DNA of 64,000 bases from Larkinella arboricola (GTDB lineage Bacteria > Bacteroidota > Bacteroidia > Cytophagales > Spirosomataceae): positions 1,488,001-1,552,000 of the forward strand of contig NZ_QLMC01000001.1 in NCBI RefSeq assembly GCF_003259745.1, given 5' to 3'. The notes under the pieces were generated by a model. It saw only the letters and a list, made by a program, of their open reading frames with translations, was not told where the DNA came from and searched no databases. Below, piece after piece: positions 1 through 7,722 of this stretch. A program made the translations under genes and the position numbers. How positions within the stretch are numbered: position 1 is the stretch's first letter; the number at the start of each line of letters is the position of its first letter.

Positions 1-140
1 CTTTAGCCCGGTAATAAGGCGTGGAATACGCTTCATGTATTATTGATTATTTTACAAGACTTCCTTGCAATTTTGGCCGAAAAATGCTAATTTTATAAGG
101 TTAAACATACTAAAAATTAATTTTTGCGTAAACACATCAC

Positions 141-1211
141 ATGGCACAAGCACCTGCTAGTACGGCTAATGACAGCAAACTGAAAGCCCTGCAAACGACC
201 ATCGAAAAATTGGATAAAGCCTACGGAAAAGGAACCGTAATGCGCCTGAGCGAGAGCAAAGTCGTTGATGTTCCGGTTATTTCGACGGGTTCGCTGGGGT
301 TGGATCTGGCGTTGGGAATCGGCGGTGTTCCGCGCGGCCGGATCGTTGAAATCTATGGACCGGAATCGTCGGGGAAAACGACGTTGACGATGCACTGCAT
401 CGCCGAAGCGCAGAAGAACGGTGGCCTGGCCGCCTTTATTGACGCCGAACACGCTTTTGATCGCGTCTATGCCGAGAAGCTAGGAATCGATACCAAGAAT
501 TTATTAATCTCTCAACCCGATAACGGAGAGCAGGCGCTCGAAATTGCCGAACACCTAATTAGCTCCGGCGCAATTGATATTATTGTTATTGACTCCGTTG
601 CCGCTCTGGTTCCGAAAGCTGAACTGGAAGGCGATATGGGTGAAAGCAAAATGGGTCTGCAAGCCCGGTTGATGTCACAGGCCCTGCGGAAACTGACGGG
701 GGTAATCAACAAAACGGGTTGCTGCTGTATCTTTATCAACCAGTTGCGCGAAAAAATCGGCGTTATGTTTGGAAACCCCGAAACAACGACCGGTGGTAAC
801 GCACTGAAATTTTATTCATCCGTTCGGTTGGACATCCGCCGGATCGGACAGATTAAAGACGGCGACGATATTCTGGGGAACCGCACGAAAGTGAAAGTGG
901 TTAAGAATAAGTTAGCCGCTCCGTTCAAAGTGATCGAATTCGACATCATGTACGGTCAGGGAATCTCCAAAGTAGGCGAAGTGCTTGATCTGGCTGTAGA
1001 ACTCGATATCGTGAAGAAATCAGGCTCCTGGTTCTCCTACGATGGGAACCGGCTTTCGCAGGGTCGTGATGCAGTTAAAAACCTGCTGCTGGACAACCCC
1101 GAATTGATGGCTGAACTGGAAGCCAAAATCCGGGCTCACGTCAACAGCGACGAAGAAGCCCTGGTTGATGCTTCTGGTAACGCAGAAGAGGATGAGGACT
1201 CACTGAATTAA
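141..1211 (+). CDS. recA: Recombinase RecA
   Basis: RecA coats single-stranded DNA, drives homologous strand exchange and triggers LexA-type cleavage in the cytoplasm. The 356-residue length is normal for the family. Walker A (GPESSGKT) is at residues 73-80, Walker B ([10 protein letters not shown]) near 145-154, and the [15 protein letters not shown] loop region follows. The C-terminus is acidic (EEDEDSLN), as usual. The ATG at 141 gives a standard RecA N-terminus with no plausible upstream alternative. It is transcribed alone, converging on gltA, and is followed by a strong intrinsic terminator. I see no convincing LexA box upstream. Identification is essentially certain. Confidence 0.99.
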   Translation: MAQAPASTANDSKLKALQTTIEKLDKAYGKGTVMRLSESKVVDVPVISTGSLGLDLALGIGGVPRGRIVEIYGPESSGKTTLTMHCIAEAQKNGGLAAFIDAEHAFDRVYAEKLGIDTKNLLISQPDNGEQALEIAEHLISSGAIDIIVIDSVAALVPKAELEGDMGESKMGLQARLMSQALRKLTGVINKTGCCCIFINQLREKIGVMFGNPETTTGGNALKFYSSVRLDIRRIGQIKDGDDILGNRTKVKVVKNKLAAPFKVIEFDIMYGQGISKVGEVLDLAVELDIVKKSGSWFSYDGNRLSQGRDAVKNLLLDNPELMAELEAKIRAHVNSDEEALVDASGNAEEDEDSLN

Positions 1212-1279
1212 GCTTCCGCCGTGCGTTGCTTTGAAGAAATTGAAGCGGAGTGTTTTATTTAATTATTGTTTGACAAATG

Positions 1280-1316
1280 AAGAGGTGGTTGGCTGTTGCT
1301 GACCACCTCTTTTTTG
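1280..1316 (+). terminator. Intrinsic terminator of recA
   Basis: A 10-bp perfect stem (1280-1289 with 1302-1311) encloses a 12-nt loop and runs directly into a T-run on the + strand, 69 bases after the recA stop. Confidence 0.9.
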
Positions 1317-1337
1317 CTTTTTGGATAGCTATAAAAC

Positions 1338-1365
1338 ACAAAAACCGGCCTCGGCCGGTTTTTGT
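1338..1365 (-). terminator. Terminator of gltA (works in both directions by sequence)
   Basis: Arms 1338-1349 and 1354-1365 pair perfectly around a CTCG loop. The A/T end of the stem gives a T-run on either strand. It lies 23 bases beyond the gltA stop and beyond the recA terminator, so each convergent gene has its own. Confidence 0.85.
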
Positions 1366-1388
1366 CTGTATGGACGAATTCGAGTCTG

Positions 1389-2675
1389 TTAACGGTCGCC
1401 GATGGCTTTGAATTCCCGCAGCGTAGCGCCGGTGTAAATCTGACGCGGCCGGCCGATGGGTTCCTTCTGTTCGCGCATCTCTTTCCACTGGGCAATCCAG
1501 CCCGGCAGACGGCCAATGGCAAACATTACCGTAAACATATTGGTCGGGATGCCCAGCGCGCGGTAGATGATACCAGAGTAGAAGTCAACGTTCGGGTACA
1601 GTTTACGCGATACAAAGTACTCATCGCTCAGAGCGGCTTCTTCGAGACCTTTGGCAATTTCCAGAACCGGGTCATTGACGCCTAGTTTGCCCAGCACGTC
1701 GTCGGCGGCTTTTTTGATGATTTTAGCCCGTGGGTCAAAGTTTTTGTAAACGCGGTGACCAAAACCAAACAGCCGGAAGCCGGTTGTCTTGGCATTTTTA
1801 GCCATATCAATGTATTTAGCCACATCACCACCGTTCTCCTTGATTTCTTCCAGCATTTCGATTACTTCCTGGTTGGCGCCACCGTGCAGCGGTCCCCAGA
1901 GTGCGTTGATACCGGCTGAAATCGACGAATAGATGTTGGCCCGCGACGAGCCCACCAGCCGAACCGTTGACGTTGAGCAGTTTTGTTCGTGATCAGCGTG
2001 CAGAATCAGCAGCTTGTTCAGGGCGCTGGATACCACCGGATCGGGCTGGTATTCTTCCACCGGCAGCGCAAACATCATTTGCAGGAAATTCGAGCAGTAG
2101 TCAAGTTGGTTCTTGGGGTAATTAACCGGATGCCCCTGCGACTTTTTGTACGACCAGGTGGCAATGGTTGGCAGTTTCGCCAGCAACCGAATGATGTGCA
2201 GTTCGGTTTGGTCCGGTGCTTTTTCGTCGTACGAATCCGGGTAGAAGGCGCTCAGGGCACTGACCAGCGACGACAGCACGCCCATCGGGTGCGCGTTGTT
2301 GGGGAAGCCTTCAAAAATCTTCCGCATGTCTTCGTTGACCATCGTATGACGCCGGATGCGGTCTTCAAAGGCCGTGTATTGTTCCTGCGTCGGCAGTTCG
2401 CCGTAAATCAGCAGGTAAGCTACTTCCAGAAAGCTGGCTTTTTCGGCCAGATCTTCGATTGAATAACCCCGGTAATGCAGGATGCCTTCTTCGCCATCCA
2501 GAAACGTGATTGCACTCTGGGTGGCACCGGTATTTTTATATCCTCTGTCTAAGGTGACGTAGCCCGTCTGGTCGCGGAGATTGGAAATGTCTATGGCTTT
2601 TTCGTTTTCGCTACCAACAATAACAGGAAATTGATAGGTTTTACCATCGACAGATAATTCGGCTGTGTTTGACAT
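1389..2675 (-). CDS. gltA: Citrate synthase
   Basis: Condenses oxaloacetate and acetyl-CoA to citrate, the entry step of the TCA cycle, in the cytoplasm. The 428 residues match the 427-residue E. coli type. Active-site residues are visible: His226/His229 in LHADHEQNCS, His264 in GPLHGGAN, His307 in GFGHRVYKN and Asp364 in NVDFYSG. The frame stays open upstream to 2819, but those 48 extra residues do not resemble the family, while MSNTAELSVDG at 2675 gives a standard start. Monocistronic and convergent with recA. Identification is certain; only the start was a choice. Confidence 0.98.
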   Translation of the reverse strand: MSNTAELSVDGKTYQFPVIVGSENEKAIDISNLRDQTGYVTLDRGYKNTGATQSAITFLDGEEGILHYRGYSIEDLAEKASFLEVAYLLIYGELPTQEQYTAFEDRIRRHTMVNEDMRKIFEGFPNNAHPMGVLSSLVSALSAFYPDSYDEKAPDQTELHIIRLLAKLPTIATWSYKKSQGHPVNYPKNQLDYCSNFLQMMFALPVEEYQPDPVVSSALNKLLILHADHEQNCSTSTVRLVGSSRANIYSSISAGINALWGPLHGGANQEVIEMLEEIKENGGDVAKYIDMAKNAKTTGFRLFGFGHRVYKNFDPRAKIIKKAADDVLGKLGVNDPVLEIAKGLEEAALSDEYFVSRKLYPNVDFYSGIIYRALGIPTNMFTVMFAIGRLPGWIAQWKEMREQKEPIGRPRQIYTGATLREFKAIGDR

Positions 2676-3039
2676 ACGTATTCGGGGTAGAGTAAATCGG
2701 TTATGGTAAATTGGAATAATTAGGTTGGCACTCCACTGGATCAGTACCTGCAAAATGCGAACGGTACATTGGGCATACTCACCGCAATGGTAGACTCCGC
2801 GCCGGGCGAAATTAGCCAAAAACTAGTAACGACACATGATTACTTTGGTAAAAACATGAGGAATGTCCAAAATCTACTTGTTTAACCCAAAGTTGAGACC
2901 ATTAGTTGCAGGTATGGCTTGATAATTGCTCCATTCCTGTCCCCCGCCGAACCGCGCTCACCAACCGGATTAGGTTCCTCTCGGCAGCGACCAGATCGGC
3001 CAGCGATCAGCAGCAACAGGAAACCCTAGTGCTGAACTA
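2676..3039. other. Intergenic stretch upstream of gltA
   Basis: These 364 bases hold the gltA promoter region on the minus strand. I see no RNA gene, repeat or credible ORF. Two minus-strand words of the form TAnnnTTTG occur near 2819-2827 and 2870-2878, one base longer than the Bacteroidota -7 consensus, so I do not call a promoter. A short + strand ORF from 2906 is not believable because it runs into the next gene on the opposite strand. Confidence 0.5.
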
Positions 3040-3456
3040 TCAGCGTTTGGTTCGCCGGGTGGTGATCACATCGTACGACGTTTTTCCGAAAACAATAGCC
3101 AGAATGATGGGCAACAGTACGGCACCGGTTTTAAACCCTGAGCCCGTAAACCGGTAAGCGCCGGACGAAAACTGGGTGTAGGTCTGAAAAACAAGGAAAA
3201 GGCTGGCCACAAACAAGCCGATTGCCAGCACCACCGCCACCGGGCCGCTCGTCACCCGCTTGATAACCAGACTGATGGTTAAGGCAACCAGCACCGTTAC
3301 CGCCACGGTTGCCATGGCTTTGGGCAGGGTTTCGAGGTAATCGTGGTCGTACCAGAAAATACCGATCTGCCCGATCAGATTGGGGTGGGCAAGCAACCAG
3401 CCCGCAACGACGGTCAGAACCAGCAAAACAAGATAATAAAACAGGTTGGTGCGCAT
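3040..3456 (-). CDS. Small integral membrane protein, unknown function
   Basis: A 138-residue protein with about four predicted membrane helices (near residues 5-23, 45-63, 69-90 and 105-123) and a basic C-terminus (TTRRTKR). I do not recognise a family. The frame is open back to 3561, but that extension contains the terminator of the upstream acyltransferase gene, so translation from there is unlikely. ATG 3456 (MRTNLFYYLVLL) starts directly with a hydrophobic helix. It lies downstream of the acyltransferase on the same strand, but the terminator between them suggests separate transcription. The reading frame is convincing; the function is not known. Confidence 0.75.
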   Translation of the reverse strand: MRTNLFYYLVLLVLTVVAGWLLAHPNLIGQIGIFWYDHDYLETLPKAMATVAVTVLVALTISLVIKRVTSGPVAVVLAIGLFVASLFLVFQTYTQFSSGAYRFTGSGFKTGAVLLPIILAIVFGKTSYDVITTRRTKR

Positions 3457-3511
3457 GAAAAACAAAGGTGATTGATAAAGATAAAACCAATCTTCGAAAG
3501 TTTTTGTCAAT

Positions 3512-3535
3512 AAAAAAAGCCTCTTTCGAGGCTTT
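3512..3535 (-). terminator. Intrinsic terminator of the acyltransferase gene
   Basis: An 8-bp perfect stem (3516-3523 with 3528-3535) closes a TTTC tetraloop. Read on the minus strand it is followed by seven T residues. It sits 33 bases after the acyltransferase stop. Confidence 0.9.
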
Positions 3536-3567
3536 GGGGTAAAAAAATACCTGATTGGCAAAAATCG

Positions 3568-4719
3568 TTAATGCGAAATCATCTTGTGGTCGTCGGATTG
3601 CTTGGGGATTCTGACCCGGAGCTGGGCAAGAACAACAGCCCGGTAGCTAAAGCCGAAAATACGGTAGCGATACGCGTAAATCCAGTTTAGCACCGGCTTT
3701 TCGACCCAGCGGTGTAGCTGCCAGCTAAACCAGCTCATCCCAACCAACACAACGACATTGCCCAAAATCACCAGTTCGGAATGATGTTTCATCAGCAGTA
3801 TGTGGGTGACAACCATAATGACGGGAATGTGAATCAGGTACAACAGGTACGATGCATCGCCCAGTTTAAGGACCCAATCCGGGTACTGGAAACGACCGCT
3901 TAATTCCAGGTTAACCAGGCTTAGTAAAAGAACCAGTGCAGGTAAACCCAGCCCTCCGATGCGCAGCCAGGTGTCTGCCGGATCAATGAAATTACCCGCC
4001 AGGAAGAACACCAGCAGGGCCACAACCGTCAGGACGGGCGGTATGCTAAACCGATACCGTCGCAGGGCCAGATACCCCACTACACCGAAGCAAAACTCCA
4101 GATTGAACGGGCTAAACAGAAAATCGTGGAACGGGAATTCGGGAAAAAAAGCCAGCCCCGTCCAGCGGGCCAGTCCGCTCAGGACCGTAGCCGCCAAAAC
4201 CAGCGCGGGAATAATCAGCAGGAACGGGGACAGGATCATCAGCCCGAACAGGATGTAAAAGTAGAGCTCGTAGCTCAGTGTCCAGGTTACCGGCAAGATA
4301 CTTTCATGCGCAGGAACCAGAAAAAGCGCTTTCAGGGTGGTAAACGGTTCGAAGGAATACGCGATCCATTGCAACGAAGGAGCAAAGGCATGCAACCCGA
4401 GCAACCCGACACTGGCCAGCAGAAAAACCAACCAGTAAATGGCGTAAATCCGGACCAGTCGTTTTTTGAAATACGGTAACAGGTACCGGGGTGTGGCTAT
4501 TTTGGATGCGTTCGTATGGGTAATAACAAAACCGCTGATCACAAAAAAGAGATCAACTCCACCAAAACCGGCTTTGAAATACCCGAAAACAGAGGGCGGG
4601 ATGTGGATCTGTCCCATTTTGATGTATAGATGGAACAAGGTGACGAGTAAGGCCGCAATGGCCCGTAAAGCCTGAATGGAATCGAGGGTTTTAGGGAAAG
4701 GAGCAGAACGAACAAGCAT
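3568..4719 (-). CDS. Acyltransferase family 3 (OafA/YrhL-type) membrane protein
   Basis: A 383-residue polytopic inner-membrane protein of the family that O-acylates sugars in surface polysaccharides or lipids. It shows the N-terminal signature: SIQALRAIAALLVTLFHLY near residues 14-32, with the conserved His, then GGVDLFFVISGFVIT near 53-67. About ten hydrophobic helices follow. No periplasmic SGNH domain is attached, so it is the short form. The acceptor cannot be told from the sequence, and no polysaccharide genes flank it. Start MLVRSAPFPKTLDS is the only reasonable one. Transcribed alone and ended by its own terminator. Confidence 0.9.
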   Translation of the reverse strand: MLVRSAPFPKTLDSIQALRAIAALLVTLFHLYIKMGQIHIPPSVFGYFKAGFGGVDLFFVISGFVITHTNASKIATPRYLLPYFKKRLVRIYAIYWLVFLLASVGLLGLHAFAPSLQWIAYSFEPFTTLKALFLVPAHESILPVTWTLSYELYFYILFGLMILSPFLLIIPALVLAATVLSGLARWTGLAFFPEFPFHDFLFSPFNLEFCFGVVGYLALRRYRFSIPPVLTVVALLVFFLAGNFIDPADTWLRIGGLGLPALVLLLSLVNLELSGRFQYPDWVLKLGDASYLLYLIHIPVIMVVTHILLMKHHSELVILGNVVVLVGMSWFSWQLHRWVEKPVLNWIYAYRYRIFGFSYRAVVLAQLRVRIPKQSDDHKMISH

Positions 4720-4819
4720 GAATTAGACCATTTACAACACGCTTCTAGTGAGTTAGCACAGCTTTTCGTACTACGTGGAAATTGGTCCTAAGAGCCGAAA
4801 TGCACTAAAATCTAAGTGA

Positions 4820-4885
4820 AATTACTCATAAATAATTACTATTGGTATAGTGTTAGCCAGAAATAGCAATTATTTATAAGTAATT
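4820..4885. repeat. Long AT-rich inverted repeat
   Basis: Arms 4820-4837 and 4868-4885 are reverse complements with one mismatch in 18, separated by 30 bases. They lie between the LysR stop and the acyltransferase start, so they could be an operator pair upstream of the acyltransferase or a stem-loop ending the LysR transcript. No T-run follows directly. Confidence 0.7.
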
Positions 4886-4941
4886 AGGTTGTAAAGATCT
4901 GATTGTTAACTGTTTGTTGTAGGTGTTTTTGTTGAAAGCAA

Positions 4942-5835
4942 TTACTGTTGATAATACCGCCGGGCAAAGGTCATGAAACCCGCGGCCAGCCCTTCCGGTA
5001 AGCCTTGCAGATGGACAAAGCTAAACGTGCGGGGGAGCCGGAAATCTTTGATGGAGACTATTTTGAGCTCACCGCTCCGAACCTCCTTCTCGATAGCCCG
5101 CGATGACAGAATAGACAGGCAGTTGGCGTGTTCCAGAAACGACTTGATGCTTTCTGAACTGCCCAGGTGCATCACTACCGTCAGATTGGAGGGCCGGATA
5201 CCCCGACCTTGCAGCGCCGTTTCCAGCACTTCGAGCGTACCCGAACCCCGTTCGCGCAGCACCAGCGGCAGGGCGCTGAGTTCTTCCAGCGTAATTTCTT
5301 TCAGGCGGCTATACCGGCTTTTGCTGTGGACCACGGCCACCAGCTCGTCTTCCAGAAAGTCGTGGTATTTCAGACCGGCGTGGTGCTTTTTGCCCTCCAC
5401 AATGCCGAGATCGATTTCTTTGGCCAGCACCGCGTGCTCGATCATTTCGGTATTACCGGTTAGCAGGCTGAGCTGGATGGTTGGATACCGTTCGTAATAC
5501 GACGCCAGCAGCGGAGAAATCAGGTATTGGGCAATGGTGGTGCTGGCTCCCAGCCGCAAGCTGCCTTTCTGCTGGCTTTTAAAGGAGTTTAACTCAAAAA
5601 GGGCTTCCTGATAGAGATCGAAAATTTGTCCGGCATAGCGAAACAGTACTTCACCGGGGGGCGTCAGGACGATGGTATTGCCCTTCCGGTCGAACAGCCG
5701 CAGGCTGAGCATGTCTTCGAGGGCCTTAATGTGCTTGGTAACGGCGGGTTGGGTGATAAACAATTCCGCCGATGCTTTGGTGAAACTGCGATGACGGGCT
5801 ACGCTGTAAAATACTCTTAATCGAAAATCATCCAT
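4942..5835 (-). CDS. LysR-family transcriptional regulator
   Basis: A 297-residue activator/repressor of normal LysR length. The winged helix-turn-helix fills residues 1-60 (SFTKASAELFITQPAVTKHIKALED), followed by a linker helix and a periplasmic-binding-like effector domain from about 90 (STTIAQYLISPLLASYY, then IDLGIVEGKK and LVLRERGSGT). The effector domain resembles the CysB/CbbR/YeiE branch; the ligand cannot be told. It is divergent from glpD with 166 bases between start codons, the usual layout for a LysR regulator and its target. A perfect palindrome in the gap is the likely site. Confidence 0.93.
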   Translation of the reverse strand: MDDFRLRVFYSVARHRSFTKASAELFITQPAVTKHIKALEDMLSLRLFDRKGNTIVLTPPGEVLFRYAGQIFDLYQEALFELNSFKSQQKGSLRLGASTTIAQYLISPLLASYYERYPTIQLSLLTGNTEMIEHAVLAKEIDLGIVEGKKHHAGLKYHDFLEDELVAVVHSKSRYSRLKEITLEELSALPLVLRERGSGTLEVLETALQGRGIRPSNLTVVMHLGSSESIKSFLEHANCLSILSSRAIEKEVRSGELKIVSIKDFRLPRTFSFVHLQGLPEGLAAGFMTFARRYYQQ

Positions 5836-5864
5836 GGAGATGGCAAGTACGCTTTTTTAATAAC

Positions 5865-5872
5865 CAAAGGTA
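5865..5872 (-). promoter_or_regulatory. Candidate -7 box of the lysR promoter
   Basis: Read on the minus strand these bases are TACCTTTG, an exact match to the Bacteroidota TAnnTTTG -7 element, 29 bases before the LysR start. No clear -33 TTG is present at ideal spacing. Confidence 0.45.
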
Positions 5873-5884
5873 ATGGGAATGCGG

Positions 5885-5900
5885 CAAAAAACGTTTTTTG
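5885..5900. promoter_or_regulatory. Perfect 16-bp palindrome between divergent promoters
   Basis: CAAAAAACGTTTTTTG is a perfect dyad. It lies just upstream of the lysR -7 box, overlapping where its -33 region should be, and about 57 bases upstream of the glpD -7 box. A LysR tetramer could repress its own gene and activate glpD from here. Confidence 0.5.
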
Positions 5901-5941
5901 GAAAGTTATTTCATAGAGTTACGGGGTGAAGTGCGGACTTA

Positions 5942-5975
5942 AGCGGAGACTCTGCGTAACTTTGTTACCTCCGCT
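5942..5975. repeat. Nested inverted repeat (GGAG/CTCC family)
   Basis: Outer arms 5942-5948 and 5969-5975 (AGCGGAG/CTCCGCT) enclose inner arms 5956-5960 and 5964-5968 (GTAAC/GTTAC, 3-base loop). It shares GGAG/GTTA-type words with inverted repeats near 10469 and 17398. Confidence 0.55.
5957..5964 (+). promoter_or_regulatory. Candidate -7 box of the glpD promoter
   Basis: TAACTTTG exactly matches TAnnTTTG and lies 37 bases before the glpD start, giving a leader of about 30 bases. It falls inside the inner hairpin of the nested repeat. The -33 element is not clear. Confidence 0.45.
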
Positions 5976-6001
5976 AGACCCGCGAAATAACCGTTTTCTT
6001 T

Positions 6002-7642
6002 ATGCAACGCAATTACCATCTTGAACAAGCCGAAAGTCAGGAATTTGACATTTGCATCATTGGCGGAGGGGCCACCGGTGCGGGTTGTCTGCTCGACGCC
6101 CAGAGTCGGGGACTGAAAGCTATTTTAATTGAAAAGCACGATTTTGCCTCCGAAACGTCCAGCAAATCAACGAAGCTGATTCATGGCGGAGTACGGTATC
6201 TGGAACAGGCCGTCAAACAGGCCGACCTGAACCAGTATCATATGGTGAAAAAAGCCCTGCGCGAACGGCTGACGCTTATCCGCAATGCTCCCCACCTGGC
6301 CCATCCGCTGGCCCTGCTGACGCCCTGCATGAGCTGGATGGAAGGAATTTATTACACCGCCGGACTCAAAATGTACGATACCCTGTCGGGCGAACTGAGC
6401 ATCGGAAAAAGCGAGTGGCTGAACAAGGAAGAGACCCTCAGACGCAATCCGGCCATGACCCACAAGATTCACAGTGCGGTTTTGTATTACGACGGGCAGT
6501 TGAATGATGCCCGCTACAATATGTCGCTGGTCAAAACGGCGATGCAGTACGGTGCCGTGGCGCTCAACCACGCCGAAGCCCGCACATTCGAGAAAAACGC
6601 GAGCGGACGGCTGGTGGTTCTGTACGTGCGGGACTCGCTGACGGGACGGCTTTTGCGGATTCGGGCCAAACGGTTTATCAACGCCACCGGCCCATTTGCG
6701 GACCGCATCCGGCTGCTGGCCAATCCCGACATGGGCTTACGGATGCGGGTGAGTAAGGGCGTTCACATCATTGTGCCGGGCGAACTGATGCCGTCCGATA
6801 CTGCCATTCTGGTGCCTAAAACCGACGACGGACGGGTGGTATTCATTATCCCGTACAACGGTAAGCTGATGATTGGGACCACCGAAACCGAGTCTGAACT
6901 GGCCGAATCGGAGCCGGTGGTGGAACGGGCCGAAGTCGAATACCTGATCAACTACGTAAACCGCTACTTCGAGAAACCGATTCGTGCGGATCAGGTCATT
7001 GCCGGTTTTGCCGGTTTGCGCCCCCTTTTGCAGGCCGATCCGAATGCCGATACGAAGCAACTGGTGCGCGATCACGAAGTGGAAGTAGATAAATTGTCGG
7101 GCCTGATCAGCATTCTGGGCGGTAAGTGGACCACCTACCGGCTGATGGCAAAAGATACCATCGACAAGTTCTACGAACTGGAAGGCGTAACCGAAACGCC
7201 CTGTACGACGGATCACATCAAACTGGTCGGGGCAGAAGGCTACGCGGATGACTTCTGGAAAGTGCTGGTTAGCAAATACGGGGTTGAGGAAACGGTGGCC
7301 CAGCACCTCAACCGGCAGTACGGCACGGAAAGCCTGGAAATTGTGCAGCTCATGCGCGAACAGCCCGACTGGAACCAACGGCTTTCCGACCATTTGCCCA
7401 TCACCAAAGCCGAAGTCGTGTTTGTGGTGCGGGCCGAAATGGCCCAGACCCTCAAAGATGTGCTGGCCCGGCGGTTTGGGCTGGAACTGACCGACTGGCA
7501 ATCTACCGAACAAATCACCGAAACCGTTGCCGATCTGATGGCCGTTGAACTCGGCTGGACCCCCGAAGAACGCCGGAAAGCCGTATTCAACTATCAGGCT
7601 GAACTTGAATGGTTTAAAAAATCGGCGGGATTAGTGTTCTGA
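6002..7642 (+). CDS. glpD: Aerobic glycerol-3-phosphate dehydrogenase (FAD)
   Basis: Oxidises sn-glycerol-3-phosphate to dihydroxyacetone phosphate and passes electrons to quinone at the inner membrane. The 546 residues fit the GlpD/GlpO family. The FAD dinucleotide motif DICIIGGGATGAG is at residues 16-28, followed by the family signatures IEKHDFASETSSKSTKLIHGG and VRYLEQ. A second flavin-contact segment (ILGGKWTTYR) is near 372-381, and a C-terminal DAO_C helical domain follows. No glycerol kinase or facilitator gene is adjacent, so the role (glycerol use or lipid turnover) is open. The divergent LysR regulator is the best candidate controller. Confidence 0.95.
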   Translation: MQRNYHLEQAESQEFDICIIGGGATGAGCLLDAQSRGLKAILIEKHDFASETSSKSTKLIHGGVRYLEQAVKQADLNQYHMVKKALRERLTLIRNAPHLAHPLALLTPCMSWMEGIYYTAGLKMYDTLSGELSIGKSEWLNKEETLRRNPAMTHKIHSAVLYYDGQLNDARYNMSLVKTAMQYGAVALNHAEARTFEKNASGRLVVLYVRDSLTGRLLRIRAKRFINATGPFADRIRLLANPDMGLRMRVSKGVHIIVPGELMPSDTAILVPKTDDGRVVFIIPYNGKLMIGTTETESELAESEPVVERAEVEYLINYVNRYFEKPIRADQVIAGFAGLRPLLQADPNADTKQLVRDHEVEVDKLSGLISILGGKWTTYRLMAKDTIDKFYELEGVTETPCTTDHIKLVGAEGYADDFWKVLVSKYGVEETVAQHLNRQYGTESLEIVQLMREQPDWNQRLSDHLPITKAEVVFVVRAEMAQTLKDVLARRFGLELTDWQSTEQITETVADLMAVELGWTPEERRKAVFNYQAELEWFKKSAGLVF

Positions 7643-7673
7643 TAAACGCTGCTCGAACTTCTATTAAAATCCG

Positions 7674-7705
7674 CCGGGGCGTCTGAACCACGCCGGACGC
7701 CCCGG
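7674..7705. terminator. GC-rich hairpin between convergent genes
   Basis: A 10-bp perfect stem (7674-7683 with 7696-7705) and a 12-nt loop, placed between glpD and the oppositely transcribed ATPase. On the minus strand it is followed by a short T-rich stretch; on the plus strand there is no T-run. Confidence 0.6.
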
Positions 7706-7722
7706 CCGAAAATGGGAATAAG

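Noticed and set aside
118-126. Possible recA promoter box TAATTTTTG
   Set aside because: It has three bases between TA and TTTG instead of two, is only about 14 bases from the ATG, and no -33 partner is visible.
2676-2819. N-terminal extension of citrate synthase by 48 residues
   Set aside because: The extension has no similarity to the family, and the internal ATG at 2675 gives the standard N-terminus and length.
2906-3157. Possible 83-residue gene in the gap upstream of gltA
   Set aside because: No domain, Arg-rich random-like sequence, and it overlaps the well-supported membrane-protein gene on the other strand.
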